From Rahnella laticis (GTDB lineage: Bacteria > Pseudomonadota > Gammaproteobacteria > Enterobacterales > Enterobacteriaceae), in assembly GCF_015644585.1 (NCBI RefSeq), contig NZ_JADOBI010000017.1, positions 57,222 to 121,221 on the forward strand: a DNA stretch of 64,000 bases, written 5' to 3'. The first letter of the stretch is position 1, and every line of letters starts with the position of its first letter. This document shows positions 24,563-33,419 of the stretch, in pieces. A program made the translations under genes and the position numbers. The notes beneath the pieces were generated by a model that searched no databases, was not told where the DNA came from, and saw nothing but the letters and a program-made list of their open reading frames with translations.

Positions 24563-25930
24563 ATGTCGAGTCAACACCCTCAGACGGGCAGCGCTGTTGC
24601 GCCAAAAGGCCCGTTTGATGCATTTTTCAAAATCAGTGCGCGTGGCAGCAACGTCCGTCAGGAAGTGATCGCCGGTTTAACGACGTTTCTGGCGATGGTT
24701 TATTCGGTGATTGTGGTGCCGTCCATGCTGGGTAAAGCCGGATTTTCGCCGAGCGCGGTGTTTGTCGCGACCTGTCTGGTTGCCGGTTTTGGCTCGCTGC
24801 TGATGGGCTTGTGGGCTAATCTGCCGCTGGCGATTGGCTGTGCGATTTCCCTGACGGCGTTCACGGCATTCAGCCTGGTACTCGGCCAGCACATCAGCGT
24901 GCCGGTGGCGTTAGGCGCGGTATTCCTGATGGGCGTGCTGTTCACGATTATCTCGGTCACCGGCATCCGGTCGTGGATTTTGCGCAACCTGCCGACCGGC
25001 GTTGCGCACGGCACCGGCATTGGTATCGGCCTGTTCCTGTTGTTAATCGCAGCCAACGGCGTCGGCCTGGTGGTGAAAAACCCGCTGGATGGTTTACCGG
25101 TCGCGTTGGGCGCATTTACCTCTTTCCCGGTGGTGATGACCTTGCTCGGTCTGGCGGTGATTTTCGGCCTTGAGAAACTGCGCGTCCCCGGCGGCATTCT
25201 GCTGGTGATTATCGCGATTTCCATTATTGGCCTGATTTTCGATCCTGCGGTGAAATATCAGGGCCTGTTCGCGATGCCTTCACTGGCGGGTGCAGACGGC
25301 AAATCGGTCATTTTCGATCTCGATATCATGGGCGCGCTGAAAGCCGCCGTGCTGCCAAGCGTTCTGGCACTGGTCATGACGGCGGTCTTTGATGCTACCG
25401 GTACCATCCGCGCCGTCGCCGGGCAGGCAAACCTGCTCGACGAAAACGGTCAGATCATCAGCGGCGGCAAAGCCCTGACGGCGGACTCCGTAAGCAGCAT
25501 TTTTGCCTCTCTGGTCGGCGCGTCACCGGCAGCGGTTTACATTGAATCCGCAGCGGGTACGGCGGCAGGCGGCAAAACCGGCCTGACGGCTACCGTCGTC
25601 GGCATTCTGTTCCTGCTGATGTTGTTCCTGTCTCCGTTATCCTATCTGGTTCCGGCCTACGCGACCGCGCCAGCGCTGATGTACGTCGGCCTGCTGATGC
25701 TCAGCAACGTGACCAAACTGGATTTCAACGACTTCGTCGACGCGATGTCCGGCCTGCTGTGCGCGGTTTTCATCGTGCTGACCTGTAACATCGTCACCGG
25801 CATTATGCTGGGCTTCAGCGCGCTGGTCATTGGCCGTATCTTCTCCGGCGAATGGCGCAAGCTGAACGTCGGAACGGTGGTTATCGCCGTCGCGTTAGTG
25901 GTGTTTTATGCCGGTGGATGGGCGATCTGA
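24563..25930 (+). CDS. ghxP: Guanine/hypoxanthine permease GhxP
   Basis: This 455-residue inner-membrane protein is a proton-coupled purine symporter of the AzgA branch of NCS2. The sequence is near-identical in pattern to E. coli GhxP (YjcD): [21 protein letters not shown], the long [35 protein letters not shown] in the eighth helix, and [20 protein letters not shown] in the tenth, which carry substrate-binding Asp and Glu. The start follows AGAGGATTTTCC. As in E. coli, yjcE follows, but here about 760 bases of repeat DNA separate them. Two PurR-like boxes upstream suggest repression by purines. Confidence 0.92.
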   Translation: MSSQHPQTGSAVAPKGPFDAFFKISARGSNVRQEVIAGLTTFLAMVYSVIVVPSMLGKAGFSPSAVFVATCLVAGFGSLLMGLWANLPLAIGCAISLTAFTAFSLVLGQHISVPVALGAVFLMGVLFTIISVTGIRSWILRNLPTGVAHGTGIGIGLFLLLIAANGVGLVVKNPLDGLPVALGAFTSFPVVMTLLGLAVIFGLEKLRVPGGILLVIIAISIIGLIFDPAVKYQGLFAMPSLAGADGKSVIFDLDIMGALKAAVLPSVLALVMTAVFDATGTIRAVAGQANLLDENGQIISGGKALTADSVSSIFASLVGASPAAVYIESAAGTAAGGKTGLTATVVGILFLLMLFLSPLSYLVPAYATAPALMYVGLLMLSNVTKLDFNDFVDAMSGLLCAVFIVLTCNIVTGIMLGFSALVIGRIFSGEWRKLNVGTVVIAVALVVFYAGGWAI

Positions 25931-25967
25931 ATGCCAGGCCGGGCATTCGGGACGGCCATTTCTGACG

Positions 25968-26008
25968 GTGAAAGTTTCGGTTTTTCAATGGCGGTGAATG
26001 CCGCCATT
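25968..26008 (-). repeat. Fragment of the structured repeat family
   Basis: The sequence GTGAAAGTTTCGGTTTTTC followed by AATGGCGGTG matches the terminal segment of copies A and D (for example the reverse complement of 33630-33664). Only about 40 bases of the element are present, next to the complete copy A. Confidence 0.6.
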
Positions 26009-26032
26009 AGCGATTTTTAAGACAGGCTGGCG

Positions 26033-26287
26033 TAAGTTTCGGTTTTTCATGTGCGGTTATCACAAGGCCTTTCGCGCCGAAACCGAGCAGAGAGGAAAGT
26101 GCTTTTCCTCTCTGCACTCTCCTCGCTTTTTTACTGCGCGCTGTCGCTGGCTGGCTATGTTTCAGCGACTCTGGCTAGTGCCGCAAACGCCGCCGCTGCG
26201 CGGTGCTCTCGCCTCGGGTTCGAACCTGCTCGAAAAAAGACTCTCGCCGTTTCTCACTCCTCGCTCGACGTCGTTTTGAAAGCGGCC
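26033..26287 (-). repeat. Structured dispersed repeat, copy A
   Basis: This copy lies in reverse orientation. It shares with copies B, C and D the blocks CCGCGCAGCGG (reverse complement at about 26192-26202), GCGACAGCGCGCAGT followed by an A-run (about 26124-26145) and TTCGAAC/GTTCGAA. It has a long hairpin GCAGAGAGGAAA/TTTCCTCTCTGC (26087-26115) and a second short one around TTTCGCGCCGAAA. The outer end matches copy D. No credible gene lies inside. Confidence 0.75.
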
Positions 26288-26342
26288 ACTGGCTTCTCTA
26301 AATTCAAATGCAGACTAGTTTTATCTTTAAGAAGGGTAAGCT

Positions 26343-26563
26343 GGCGCGCTCAAAATCCAGCTGAACGGAGCGGCTTCGAGACCTATGGCTCGAAGACCGA
26401 GTGAAGGCAGCACTAAGTGCCTGGATTTGCGCCACACGCTGGAGTAACAGAATACGTCCATCGACCCAGCGACAGCGCGCAGTTAAAAAAACGCAGGATT
26501 CCAAAGGGTTTCGTTTAAAACCCTTTGGGCCAGTTTGGGCGGCGAGCCCAAGGTTTTGACCTT
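26343..26563 (+). repeat. Structured dispersed repeat, copy B
   Basis: This forward copy starts GGCGCGCTCAAAATCCAG, has GCTTCGAGACCTATGGCTCG, GCGACAGCGCGCAGTT plus an A-run, then a hairpin CCAAAGGGTTT/AAACCCTTTGG (26501-26528) and a second one around TTGGGCGGCGAGCCCAA. The stem sequences differ from those of the other copies but remain paired. It faces copy A across 55 bases. Confidence 0.75.
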
Positions 26564-26692
26564 GTCATAAACGTCACTGCGTCCCAACCGCACGCATCGA
26601 TTTAAATCATGTCCTCTTTTGATCTACTATTCCCTCTGTATGTGTCAGACCCCGTCTGATTGAAATCATAAAAACAAGAGTCTAAGGAAAGC

Positions 26693-28342
26693 ATGGAAAT
26701 CTTCTTTACCATTCTGATTTTGATTCTGGTGGTGTCGCTCTCCGGTGTCGTCACCAGAATGTTGCCGTTTCAGGTTCCTCTTCCATTAATGCAGATCGCC
26801 GTCGGTGCGGTGCTGGCTGTGCCGAGTTTTGGCCTGCATGTGGATTTCGATCCGGAACTGTTTCTCGTCCTCTTCATCCCGCCGCTGCTGTTTGCTGATG
26901 GCTGGAAAACCCCGACCCGTGAATTCCTCCACCACGGGCGCGAAATTCTCGGGCTGGCGCTGGTGCTGGTGTTGCTCACCGTCGTCGGTATCGGTTATCT
27001 GATTTATATGATGGTGCCGGATATTCCGCTGGTTGCGGCGTTTGCGCTGGCGGCGGTGTTGTCACCCACCGATGCCGTGGCATTGGGCGGGATTGTGGGC
27101 AAGGGCCGCATTCCGAAGTCGATCATGGGCGTGCTCGAAGGTGAAGCGCTGATGAATGACGCCTCCGGCCTGGTGTCACTCAAATTTGCGATCGCCGTGG
27201 CGATGGGCACCATGATTTTCACCGTCGGCGGCGCGACCGTTGAGTTCCTCAAAGTCGCCATCGGCGGCCTGATGGCGGGTGTCGCGGTGACGTGGCTGTA
27301 CAGTAAATCGCTGCGTATCATGAGCCGCTGGAGCGGCGATGATCCGGCGACACAAATCGTTTTCCTGTTGCTGCTGCCGTTCGCGTCTTACCTGATTGCT
27401 GAACACATCGGCGTATCGGGCATTCTGGCCGCGGTCGCCGCGGGGATGACCATCAGCCAGTCGGGCATTATCCGTAACGCGCCGCTGGCAATGCGTCTGC
27501 GCGCGAACAGCGTCTGGGCGATGCTGGAATTCGTGTTCAACGGCATGGTGTTCATCATGCTCGGTTTGCAGTTGCCGGGCATTCTGGAAAACTCGATTGA
27601 TCAGGCCACGCATGATCCGTCAATCGTCACCTGGCACTTGTTTGCGGACGTCGGGATCATCTATTTTGCGCTGCTGATCCTGCGTTTCGTCTGGCTGTGG
27701 GTGATGAAAAACTTCAGCAACCGCTTCCTGAAAAAGAAACCGTTGCTGTTCGGCAGCTACAGTACGCGTGAGCTGTGGGTCGCGTCGTTTGCCGGTGTTC
27801 GCGGGGCGATTACCCTCGCCGGTGTGCTGTCGATTCCGCTGTTCCTCGCCGACGGTTCGGCCTTCCCGTCGCGTTATCAGCTGGTGTTCCTGGCGACGGG
27901 CGTGATTTTGTTCTCCCTGATTGCCGGTGTGATTGCCTTGCCGTTCCTGCTCAAAGGCGTAGTCGTGGCCGACGGAACGACGTATCGCGAAGAAGAGCGC
28001 ATGGCGAAATCTGTGGCCGCAGAAGTGGCGATCGAAAGCCTGCATAAGATGGAAGAACGTCTGGCGGCGGATACCGAAGAAAACATCGATGAACAGACGC
28101 TGAAGGAAATCAGTTCCCGCGTGATAGGCACGCTGCGACGGCGGACGGCGAATCGTGATGATATGGAAACCGCGCTGAAGCTTGAAAACTTAGAGCGTCG
28201 CTTCCGTCTGACCGCGCTGCGGGCCGAGCGCGGTGAGCTTTATCATCTGCGCGCAACCCAGAAAATCAGCAATGAAACGCTGCAAAAATTGCTGCACGAC
28301 CTCGATTTGCTGGAAGCGTTGCTGGTCGAAAAAGAAGTCTGA
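26693..28342 (+). CDS. yjcE: CPA1-family Na+/H+ antiporter YjcE
   Basis: This 549-residue inner-membrane protein is the same length as E. coli YjcE and matches it throughout. About 12 membrane segments cover residues 1-420, including the ion-binding FALAAVLSPTDAVALGGIVGKG and LEGEALMNDASGLVSLKFA motifs with the ND pair of CPA1 antiporters. A cytoplasmic tail of about 120 charged residues (KMEERLAADTEENIDEQTL) follows. It exchanges monovalent cations for protons. The ATG follows AAGGAAAGC. It lies downstream of ghxP as in E. coli, but separated by an inserted repeat pair. A strong terminator follows. Confidence 0.93.
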   Translation: MEIFFTILILILVVSLSGVVTRMLPFQVPLPLMQIAVGAVLAVPSFGLHVDFDPELFLVLFIPPLLFADGWKTPTREFLHHGREILGLALVLVLLTVVGIGYLIYMMVPDIPLVAAFALAAVLSPTDAVALGGIVGKGRIPKSIMGVLEGEALMNDASGLVSLKFAIAVAMGTMIFTVGGATVEFLKVAIGGLMAGVAVTWLYSKSLRIMSRWSGDDPATQIVFLLLLPFASYLIAEHIGVSGILAAVAAGMTISQSGIIRNAPLAMRLRANSVWAMLEFVFNGMVFIMLGLQLPGILENSIDQATHDPSIVTWHLFADVGIIYFALLILRFVWLWVMKNFSNRFLKKKPLLFGSYSTRELWVASFAGVRGAITLAGVLSIPLFLADGSAFPSRYQLVFLATGVILFSLIAGVIALPFLLKGVVVADGTTYREEERMAKSVAAEVAIESLHKMEERLAADTEENIDEQTLKEISSRVIGTLRRRTANRDDMETALKLENLERRFRLTALRAERGELYHLRATQKISNETLQKLLHDLDLLEALLVEKEV

Positions 28343-28372
28343 CGCAATGGTTTTCCGGCGTTAATCTGCCAT

Positions 28373-28411
28373 AAAAGGCTTCCCACGAACGTTGCGGGAA
28401 GCCTTTTTTTT
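28373..28411 (+). terminator. Terminator of yjcE
   Basis: A 12-base stem AAAAGGCTTCCC/GGGAAGCCTTTT with an 11-base loop runs into eight T, 30 bases after the yjcE stop. It is one of the clearest intrinsic terminators in the window. Confidence 0.92.
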
Positions 28412-28459
28412 CACCCGGGAACAGAGCAGTACGGCATCACTGTTTAATAAGAAAATAAC

Positions 28460-29878
28460 TTAATAGGAAAATGTACTTTCCTCAGGCGTGACGATACTTT
28501 CGAACCACGTCAGTTCAGAGAGTTTGGTTTGGATCCACTGCTGGGAAAATGCCTCGCCCAGCGCCGCGGTTAAATACGGGCATTGCCGGAATTCATCAAG
28601 GGCGTGCTGCTGGAATAAAGGCAAAACGGGCGAGCAGGCCGCCAGATCGGCAACCGGGTCGTCCTCTATTTTTTCCAGCCCGTAAAGCATGCCCGTCAGT
28701 ATAGTTGCCATCGCCAGATAAGGGTTGGCATCCGACCCCGCCAGACGGTATTCAATGCGGCGATGCGTTTCGCCTGAACAGGGAATGCGTAATGCCGCAG
28801 AGCGCTGATTAACGCCCCAGGAACTGAACAGCGGCTCATTCAGGTTTTTCCTCAATCGTCTGAATGAATTGACGTTGGGAGCCAGAATCGCCATAGAAGC
28901 GGGCATCAGGTTAAGCATGCCGGCGAGACACAGACGCATCATTTCATTAAGGTTTTTGTCGCCGGAGGCAAAAACATTATTGCCCTGTTCGTCGTTCAGG
29001 CTGATATGAAAATGCAGGCCGCTGCCTGATATCTGCGAATACGGTTTAGCCATGAAATTGGCGTTGAATCCAAACCTACGGGCGACGGTGCTGGTTAAGC
29101 GGCGAAGCGCCAGCACGCTCTCGCAGATGTCGACGACCTGCCCGGAGTGTTGCAGGTTTAACTCAAACTGACCGGCTTCCGCCTCACAAACAATGCCCGT
29201 TAAAGGCAGGTTTTGCCGCGTCGCCATCGTCTCAAGCTCTTCAATAAACGCGGTATGTTCAGACGGAACCGCTAAATGAAAACATCCGGAATTCTGAATG
29301 TGACGGTTTTGGGAGTCTTCGAGATAAAACTCAATTTCGGGCGCAATCACCGGGTATAAACCATGTTCATGGAATTTACTCAGCACGTTTGCCAGGATAA
29401 CGCGCGGCTCAAGCGAATAAGGATTTCCCTGATCGTTTTTCATCGTCAGTAATATTTGTGCATTTTCAGCCGGATTATGGCCGCACGGGCGCAAAGTACC
29501 TGCGACAGGAAAACATATTCTGTCCGGCTCATTCACTGCCAGATCATCATTCAGCGTACTCTGCACTTTGCCTTCTTTGTCCATGGAATAAACGGACTGA
29601 GGAAAATATGCGCCTTTTTCCAGTGAAAGCAGCGAGGTGATATTCATTCTTTTCCCCCTGAACGAACCGTTGATATCATTAAGATAAACATCAATATGTT
29701 TTGTGTTCGGGTTCTTTGATAAATAACGTTCTGCTTCCTGACGGAAAGTACTGTTATTTCCCGGGGTCATATTTTCAAGCGTCAGCTGGCTTTCATTGGC
29801 CACTAACTTTGAAATTACCGGAGAACTGAATAAAGCAGGTGAGTGTTTTAATAATGAAGGCTTGAATGTCGGATTCAT
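28460..29878 (-). CDS. Glutamine-synthetase family ligase, PuuA-like
   Basis: This 472-residue enzyme has the length of gamma-glutamylputrescine synthetase. The beta-grasp domain (HIDVYLNDINGSFRGKRM, about 62-77) and catalytic domain (APEIEFYLED; EAEAGQFELNLQH; GSGLHFHISLND; NRSAALRIPCSGETHRRIEYRLAGSDANPYL) retain the metal- and ATP-binding glutamates, histidine and arginine. Such enzymes join glutamate to putrescine or another amine. No other puu gene is near, so it is an orphan paralogue and the amine is uncertain. The ATG at 29878 has no clear ribosome site; a start at residue 37 is possible. Confidence 0.85.
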   Translation of the reverse strand: MNPTFKPSLLKHSPALFSSPVISKLVANESQLTLENMTPGNNSTFRQEAERYLSKNPNTKHIDVYLNDINGSFRGKRMNITSLLSLEKGAYFPQSVYSMDKEGKVQSTLNDDLAVNEPDRICFPVAGTLRPCGHNPAENAQILLTMKNDQGNPYSLEPRVILANVLSKFHEHGLYPVIAPEIEFYLEDSQNRHIQNSGCFHLAVPSEHTAFIEELETMATRQNLPLTGIVCEAEAGQFELNLQHSGQVVDICESVLALRRLTSTVARRFGFNANFMAKPYSQISGSGLHFHISLNDEQGNNVFASGDKNLNEMMRLCLAGMLNLMPASMAILAPNVNSFRRLRKNLNEPLFSSWGVNQRSAALRIPCSGETHRRIEYRLAGSDANPYLAMATILTGMLYGLEKIEDDPVADLAACSPVLPLFQQHALDEFRQCPYLTAALGEAFSQQWIQTKLSELTWFESIVTPEESTFSY

Positions 29879-29998
29879 ATTTTTCTTTCACGCATACCTT
29901 TCGGCGATAAATTGAGATTAATTTATGCACAGAAAAAAGGATATATCGGCAACATAAAGATTAAAGTTGCCGTCGTAAAAAAAGTATAAATACCGCGT

Positions 29999-30883
29999 TC
30001 AGGGTTGCGGCCAGTAATCCCGGCACAGCGCAATCCACGCCTGTGCGCTGTGGGAAAGATAACTGCTCTGATGCCAGATCAGCCCCAGCTGCCACGGCAT
30101 CAGCGGCTCGAGCGGCAGCCACAGCAGCGTGTTTTTATCAAGCCGCTGACAGATAGGTTCCGGCAAAATTGCCACACCCATGCCGGTTTGTACCATGGCG
30201 GCTAAGAAATCCCACTGGCCGCTGCGGGCGGCAATTTTGGGCGTGAAACCGTGTGCCGAAAAGGCGTCCATCAGCTGGCGGTATAGCGCGAAATCTTCGT
30301 TGTAAATCAGGATGCTTTCTTCCGTCAGTTCGCTGAGGGCAATGCGTGTACGGTTCAGCCAGTGCGGCGTGCGCGGAACCACCACGCACAGCGGATGGCT
30401 GAAAAGCAGCAATGAAGCGATGGACGGCACGGCGTCAGCGGGCAGGGCGGTGAGCGCCAGATCCAGCTCACCGGAGATGACCGCCTGCTGAACGGTCAGC
30501 CCGCCAAATTCAGAAATAATCAGTTCGATCCCCGGATATTGCTGGCGGAAACTGCCGATCAGCGGCGCAATTTGGGTGCCCACCATCGGCGGAATACCCA
30601 ATCGTAAATGGCCGAGCTTAAGCGTGTTAATGTCTTCCAGTTCGGCTTCGAGCTGGCGGAATTCTTCCAGGATATTCAGCCCGCGCTGGTAGAGCGCCTG
30701 ACCGCTGTCGGTGAGCCGCAGGCGCCGTCCTTCGCGGATGATCAGCGTGCATTCAAGCTCTTCTTCCAGATGGCGCAGCATTTTGCTGATGGTCGGCTGC
30801 GTGACGAATAATTTTTCCGCCGCGCGGGTGAAGCTCTGCTGGCGTACCACTTCGACAAAATAGCGTAATGTGCGAACGTCCAT
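29999..30883 (-). CDS. LysR-family regulator of cidAB (CidR-like)
   Basis: This 294-residue LysR protein begins MDVRTLRYFVEVVRQQSFTR with a textbook helix-turn-helix (AAEKLFVTQPTISKMLRHLE) and has the effector domain ending near 290. It is divergent from a CidA/LrgA-CidB/LrgB pair across 142 bases holding a perfect dyad. In Bacillus and Staphylococcus the CidR regulator has this same arrangement and responds to acetate or pyruvate metabolism, so the same role is inferred here. Confidence 0.88.
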   Translation of the reverse strand: MDVRTLRYFVEVVRQQSFTRAAEKLFVTQPTISKMLRHLEEELECTLIIREGRRLRLTDSGQALYQRGLNILEEFRQLEAELEDINTLKLGHLRLGIPPMVGTQIAPLIGSFRQQYPGIELIISEFGGLTVQQAVISGELDLALTALPADAVPSIASLLLFSHPLCVVVPRTPHWLNRTRIALSELTEESILIYNEDFALYRQLMDAFSAHGFTPKIAARSGQWDFLAAMVQTGMGVAILPEPICQRLDKNTLLWLPLEPLMPWQLGLIWHQSSYLSHSAQAWIALCRDYWPQP

Positions 30884-30921
30884 TCACTGACTTCCCCGCT
30901 GAGATCGGTAAGTAACAAAGT

Positions 30922-30936
30922 ATTCCAGATTGGAAT
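30922..30936. promoter_or_regulatory. Probable CidR operator
   Basis: ATTCCA-GAT-TGGAAT is a perfect 15-base dyad containing the T-N11-A core of LysR-family boxes. It lies 39 bases upstream of the lysR start and 90 bases before cidA. Confidence 0.6.
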
Positions 30937-31025
30937 CATTTTTATGATTTTAATTCATTTCTTTACCGGTTTCCTGCGAGCGTATACTGAATTTTGTCCC
31001 TTTTTCGTCCTCTGAGGTCGTTCCC

Positions 31026-31448
31026 ATGTTGCTGGCGTTGCGCACGAAAGCGCCGTCCCTGCTGACCCGCTGTCAGATCCCCGCTCAGGTGGTGCTTTAT
31101 GCGGTGTTATTTGTTATCGCCGATCGTCTTGTCACTGTGCTGCATCTGCCTTTACCGGCCAATATCGTCGGTATGCTGATGCTTTTGCTGCTGATTATGT
31201 TCCGCGTTTTGCCGCTGAACTGGGTGAAGGCGGGTTCCCGCTGGTTGCTGGCTGAAATGTTGCTGTTTTTTGTTCCGGCGGTGGTGGCTGTAGTGAATTA
31301 CGCCCAGCTGCTGATGATCGAAGGCTGGAAAATCTTTGTGGTGATTGGCGTCAGTACGCTTCTGACACTCGGCGCGACGGCGGTAGTTGTCGATAAAATG
31401 TACCGCCTGGAGCAGCGTCTGGCGGCGAGGAAGGCATCGCGTGACTGA
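31026..31448 (+). CDS. CidA/LrgA-family holin-like membrane protein
   Basis: This 140-residue inner-membrane protein has four hydrophobic helices. The family motifs LPLPANIVGMLMLLLLI (residues 40-56) and EMLLFFVPAVVAVVNY (76-91) are clear. In firmicutes CidA forms holin-like assemblies that influence murein hydrolase activity and cell death, with CidB; more recent work in several bacteria links these pairs to pyruvate or acetate transport. The gene overlaps the downstream partner by eight bases, so they are translationally coupled. It is the counterpart of E. coli yohJ. Confidence 0.88.
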   Translation: MLLALRTKAPSLLTRCQIPAQVVLYAVLFVIADRLVTVLHLPLPANIVGMLMLLLLIMFRVLPLNWVKAGSRWLLAEMLLFFVPAVVAVVNYAQLLMIEGWKIFVVIGVSTLLTLGATAVVVDKMYRLEQRLAARKASRD

Positions 31449-32130
31449 TCTTCTTATCAGCGTTTTATGTTTTGTGATCACGCTCGGGCTGTATTACGCC
31501 AACAAAAAACTCTACCGCCAGCGCCGCACATTGTTGCTGATGCCGCTGGTATTTACGCCCATCGTGCTGGTGATTTTACTGGTCGTGACGCACACGTCTT
31601 ATCAGGATTACATCGGCGAAACGCACTGGCTGCTGTGGCTGCTTGGCCCGTCAACCATCGCATTTGCCGTGCCGGTTTATGAAAATATGGCGGTCATCCG
31701 CCGTCACTGGTTATCGCTGAGTGCGGGCGTGGTGACGGCGATTGTGGTGGCGGTCAGCAGTTCGGTCTGGCTGGCAAAAATACTGACGTTGCCGGAAGAA
31801 GTGCAGCGCAGCCTGGCGGTGCGGTCCATCACCACGCCGTTTGCGCTGGCGGCGGCGAAGCAAATGGGCGGGCAGCCGGATCTGGTGGCGCTGTTCGTGG
31901 TGATCACCGGCGTATTCGGTATGGCGGTCGGCGACATGTTATTCCTGCGGCTTTCGGTGAAAAGCGGTCTGGCGAAAGGTGCCGGGTTTGGTGCGGCGTC
32001 GCACGGTGCGGGGACCGCGCGGGCTTATGAACTGGGCGCCGAAGAAGGCGTGGTGGCGAGTCTGGTGATGATGCTGGCGGGGGTTGTGACGGTGGTGATG
32101 GCACCGGTGATTGGGATTGTAATGTGGTGA
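31441..32130 (+). CDS. CidB/LrgB-family membrane protein
   Basis: This 229-residue inner-membrane protein has about seven hydrophobic helices and the LrgB motifs LLGPSTIAFAVPVYEN, RSITTPFALAAAKQMGG and GAASHGAGTARAYELG. It is the obligate partner of the CidA-like protein upstream and the counterpart of E. coli yohK. The GTG at 31441 starts MTDLLISVLCF and overlaps the cidA stop; earlier in-frame codons lie deep inside cidA and are unlikely. Confidence 0.88.
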   Translation: MTDLLISVLCFVITLGLYYANKKLYRQRRTLLLMPLVFTPIVLVILLVVTHTSYQDYIGETHWLLWLLGPSTIAFAVPVYENMAVIRRHWLSLSAGVVTAIVVAVSSSVWLAKILTLPEEVQRSLAVRSITTPFALAAAKQMGGQPDLVALFVVITGVFGMAVGDMLFLRLSVKSGLAKGAGFGAASHGAGTARAYELGAEEGVVASLVMMLAGVVTVVMAPVIGIVMW

Positions 32131-32180
32131 TGATCTTTTGAAAAAGATCGAAAACTTTTAATTCAAATTCAAAATTCAAA

Positions 32181-32401
32181 TTCAAAACCGTGGGCGTCGG
32201 CCCACACCGACCAGAGACCCGGTAACGCGCGGGCCTCTGGACTCCGCGCTCTTTAACCGCGCGCTGCCGCGGGGACGAAGGACATGTTCTGGTACTCGCC
32301 GCCTGGCGCGAAAACTTGCCGCTGCGCGGTGCCTTCTCTCGGTCTTCGAGCCGCAGGTCTCGAAGCCGCTCCGTTCAGCAAGCTTTCTGATTGCGCCTCC
32401 T
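32181..32401 (-). repeat. Structured dispersed repeat, copy C
   Basis: This copy is in reverse orientation. Read on the minus strand it has GAACGGAGCGGCTTCGAGAC, ACCGCGCAGCGGC, CGGCAGCGCGCGGTTAAAGAGC, then hairpin CCAGAG..CCG/CGGG.CTCTGG (32211-32240) and GTGGGC..GCCCAC (32190-32205). It belongs with copy B by its outer end (GGTTTTGA). An AT-rich run of AATTCAAA units (32158-32187) flanks it. Confidence 0.75.
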
Positions 32402-32587
32402 GAGTTTTTCGTTCCTCCTCGTCTTTATGCCCTTTTGTTTTCGCGCCCCATTTTGTAAGCAACGTTTTGTTTATTTTTTCTGCTAGAATGCCGGCGGATG
32501 TATTTTCTGTGAAGTGATTGTATATGCAGGAAAAATCTTAATAAAAAGAACATTTGGAATTTCTATAATTCATGGCAAGGATGCAAA

Positions 32588-33382
32588 ATGATTTATCTGA
32601 ACCGGGCGGCGGTTTGCGCCGGTCTTTTATGGCTGTCGGGATGCAGTACGCAGACGAATATTTCTCAGCAGGCGGCGTTGCAGCCTTCGGCCAGTAAAAC
32701 GGCGTTACACATGCAGCGTATTTCAACGCTTGAGAGCAATGACGCGGTGACCATCGGCGCGGAGCAGCTTCAGCCTGGTGATATTCTGCTTTCGTCAACG
32801 ACGGGCGTGACGTCCCTGGGGATCCGTTTATTCAGCCTTTCGGGCGTCAGCCATGCGTCGGTATATCTCGGGAACGGCGAAGTCGCCGAAGCGGTGGGTG
32901 AGGGCGTGCAGATTGTTTCTCTGGAACAGGCGTTGTCTCACAGTAACTCGATGGTGAGTTTGCGCCATCCGGGATTTAGCGATGAACAGCTGCAACGGTT
33001 AAGATTCTTTGCGCAAAGCAAACGCGGGAAGAAATATAACTACAAAGGCATCGTGATTATCGCGCCATATACGTTGTCCCGCCGGGTGTGTGATTTACCG
33101 GTTTTCTTTGGCAAAGGCCGCAGCCAGTGTTTTGATACGCTCGCTACCGTTCAGATTGGCGATTCGGCAGATGCGCAGGAGACATTCTTCTGTTCGCAGT
33201 TTGTGATTGAAGCATTCAATTACGCCGGTAACCCGATTACCGTTTCAAACGCATTATGGATTTCACCCGCCGATTTACTCCACATGCGTGAAGGCGATAT
33301 TTCCTCGTTCACCCCCGTCCAGCCCTTGCAGTACGTCGGTCATCTGAAAAAATGGAATCTCTATAACGCCGTATTTGGGTAG
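32588..33382 (+). CDS. yaeF: Lipoprotein YaeF, permuted NlpC/P60 (papain-like) family
   Basis: This 264-residue protein has a lipoprotein signal peptide with lipobox LSGC (acylated C19) and no aspartate at +2, so it should go to the outer membrane. The body matches E. coli YaeF across its length: LQPGDILLSSTTGVTSLGIRLF, the catalytic-type histidine H89 in GVSHASVYLG, and the cysteine C202 in TFFCSQFV, in the circularly permuted order (His before Cys) of the YaeF/YiiX group. It is probably a peptidase or amidase acting on peptidoglycan or on acyl groups. It is bracketed by inverted copies C and D of the repeat family. Confidence 0.85.
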   Translation: MIYLNRAAVCAGLLWLSGCSTQTNISQQAALQPSASKTALHMQRISTLESNDAVTIGAEQLQPGDILLSSTTGVTSLGIRLFSLSGVSHASVYLGNGEVAEAVGEGVQIVSLEQALSHSNSMVSLRHPGFSDEQLQRLRFFAQSKRGKKYNYKGIVIIAPYTLSRRVCDLPVFFGKGRSQCFDTLATVQIGDSADAQETFFCSQFVIEAFNYAGNPITVSNALWISPADLLHMREGDISSFTPVQPLQYVGHLKKWNLYNAVFG

Positions 33383-33419
33383 AAACGCCGGAACCCACGC
33401 TTTTCAAAAATGCCCCTAT

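Noticed and set aside
26051..26404. 117-residue frame in the ghxP-yjcE gap
   Set aside because: It spans repeat copy A and part of B; the same repeats elsewhere have no equivalent frame, so it is not conserved as protein.
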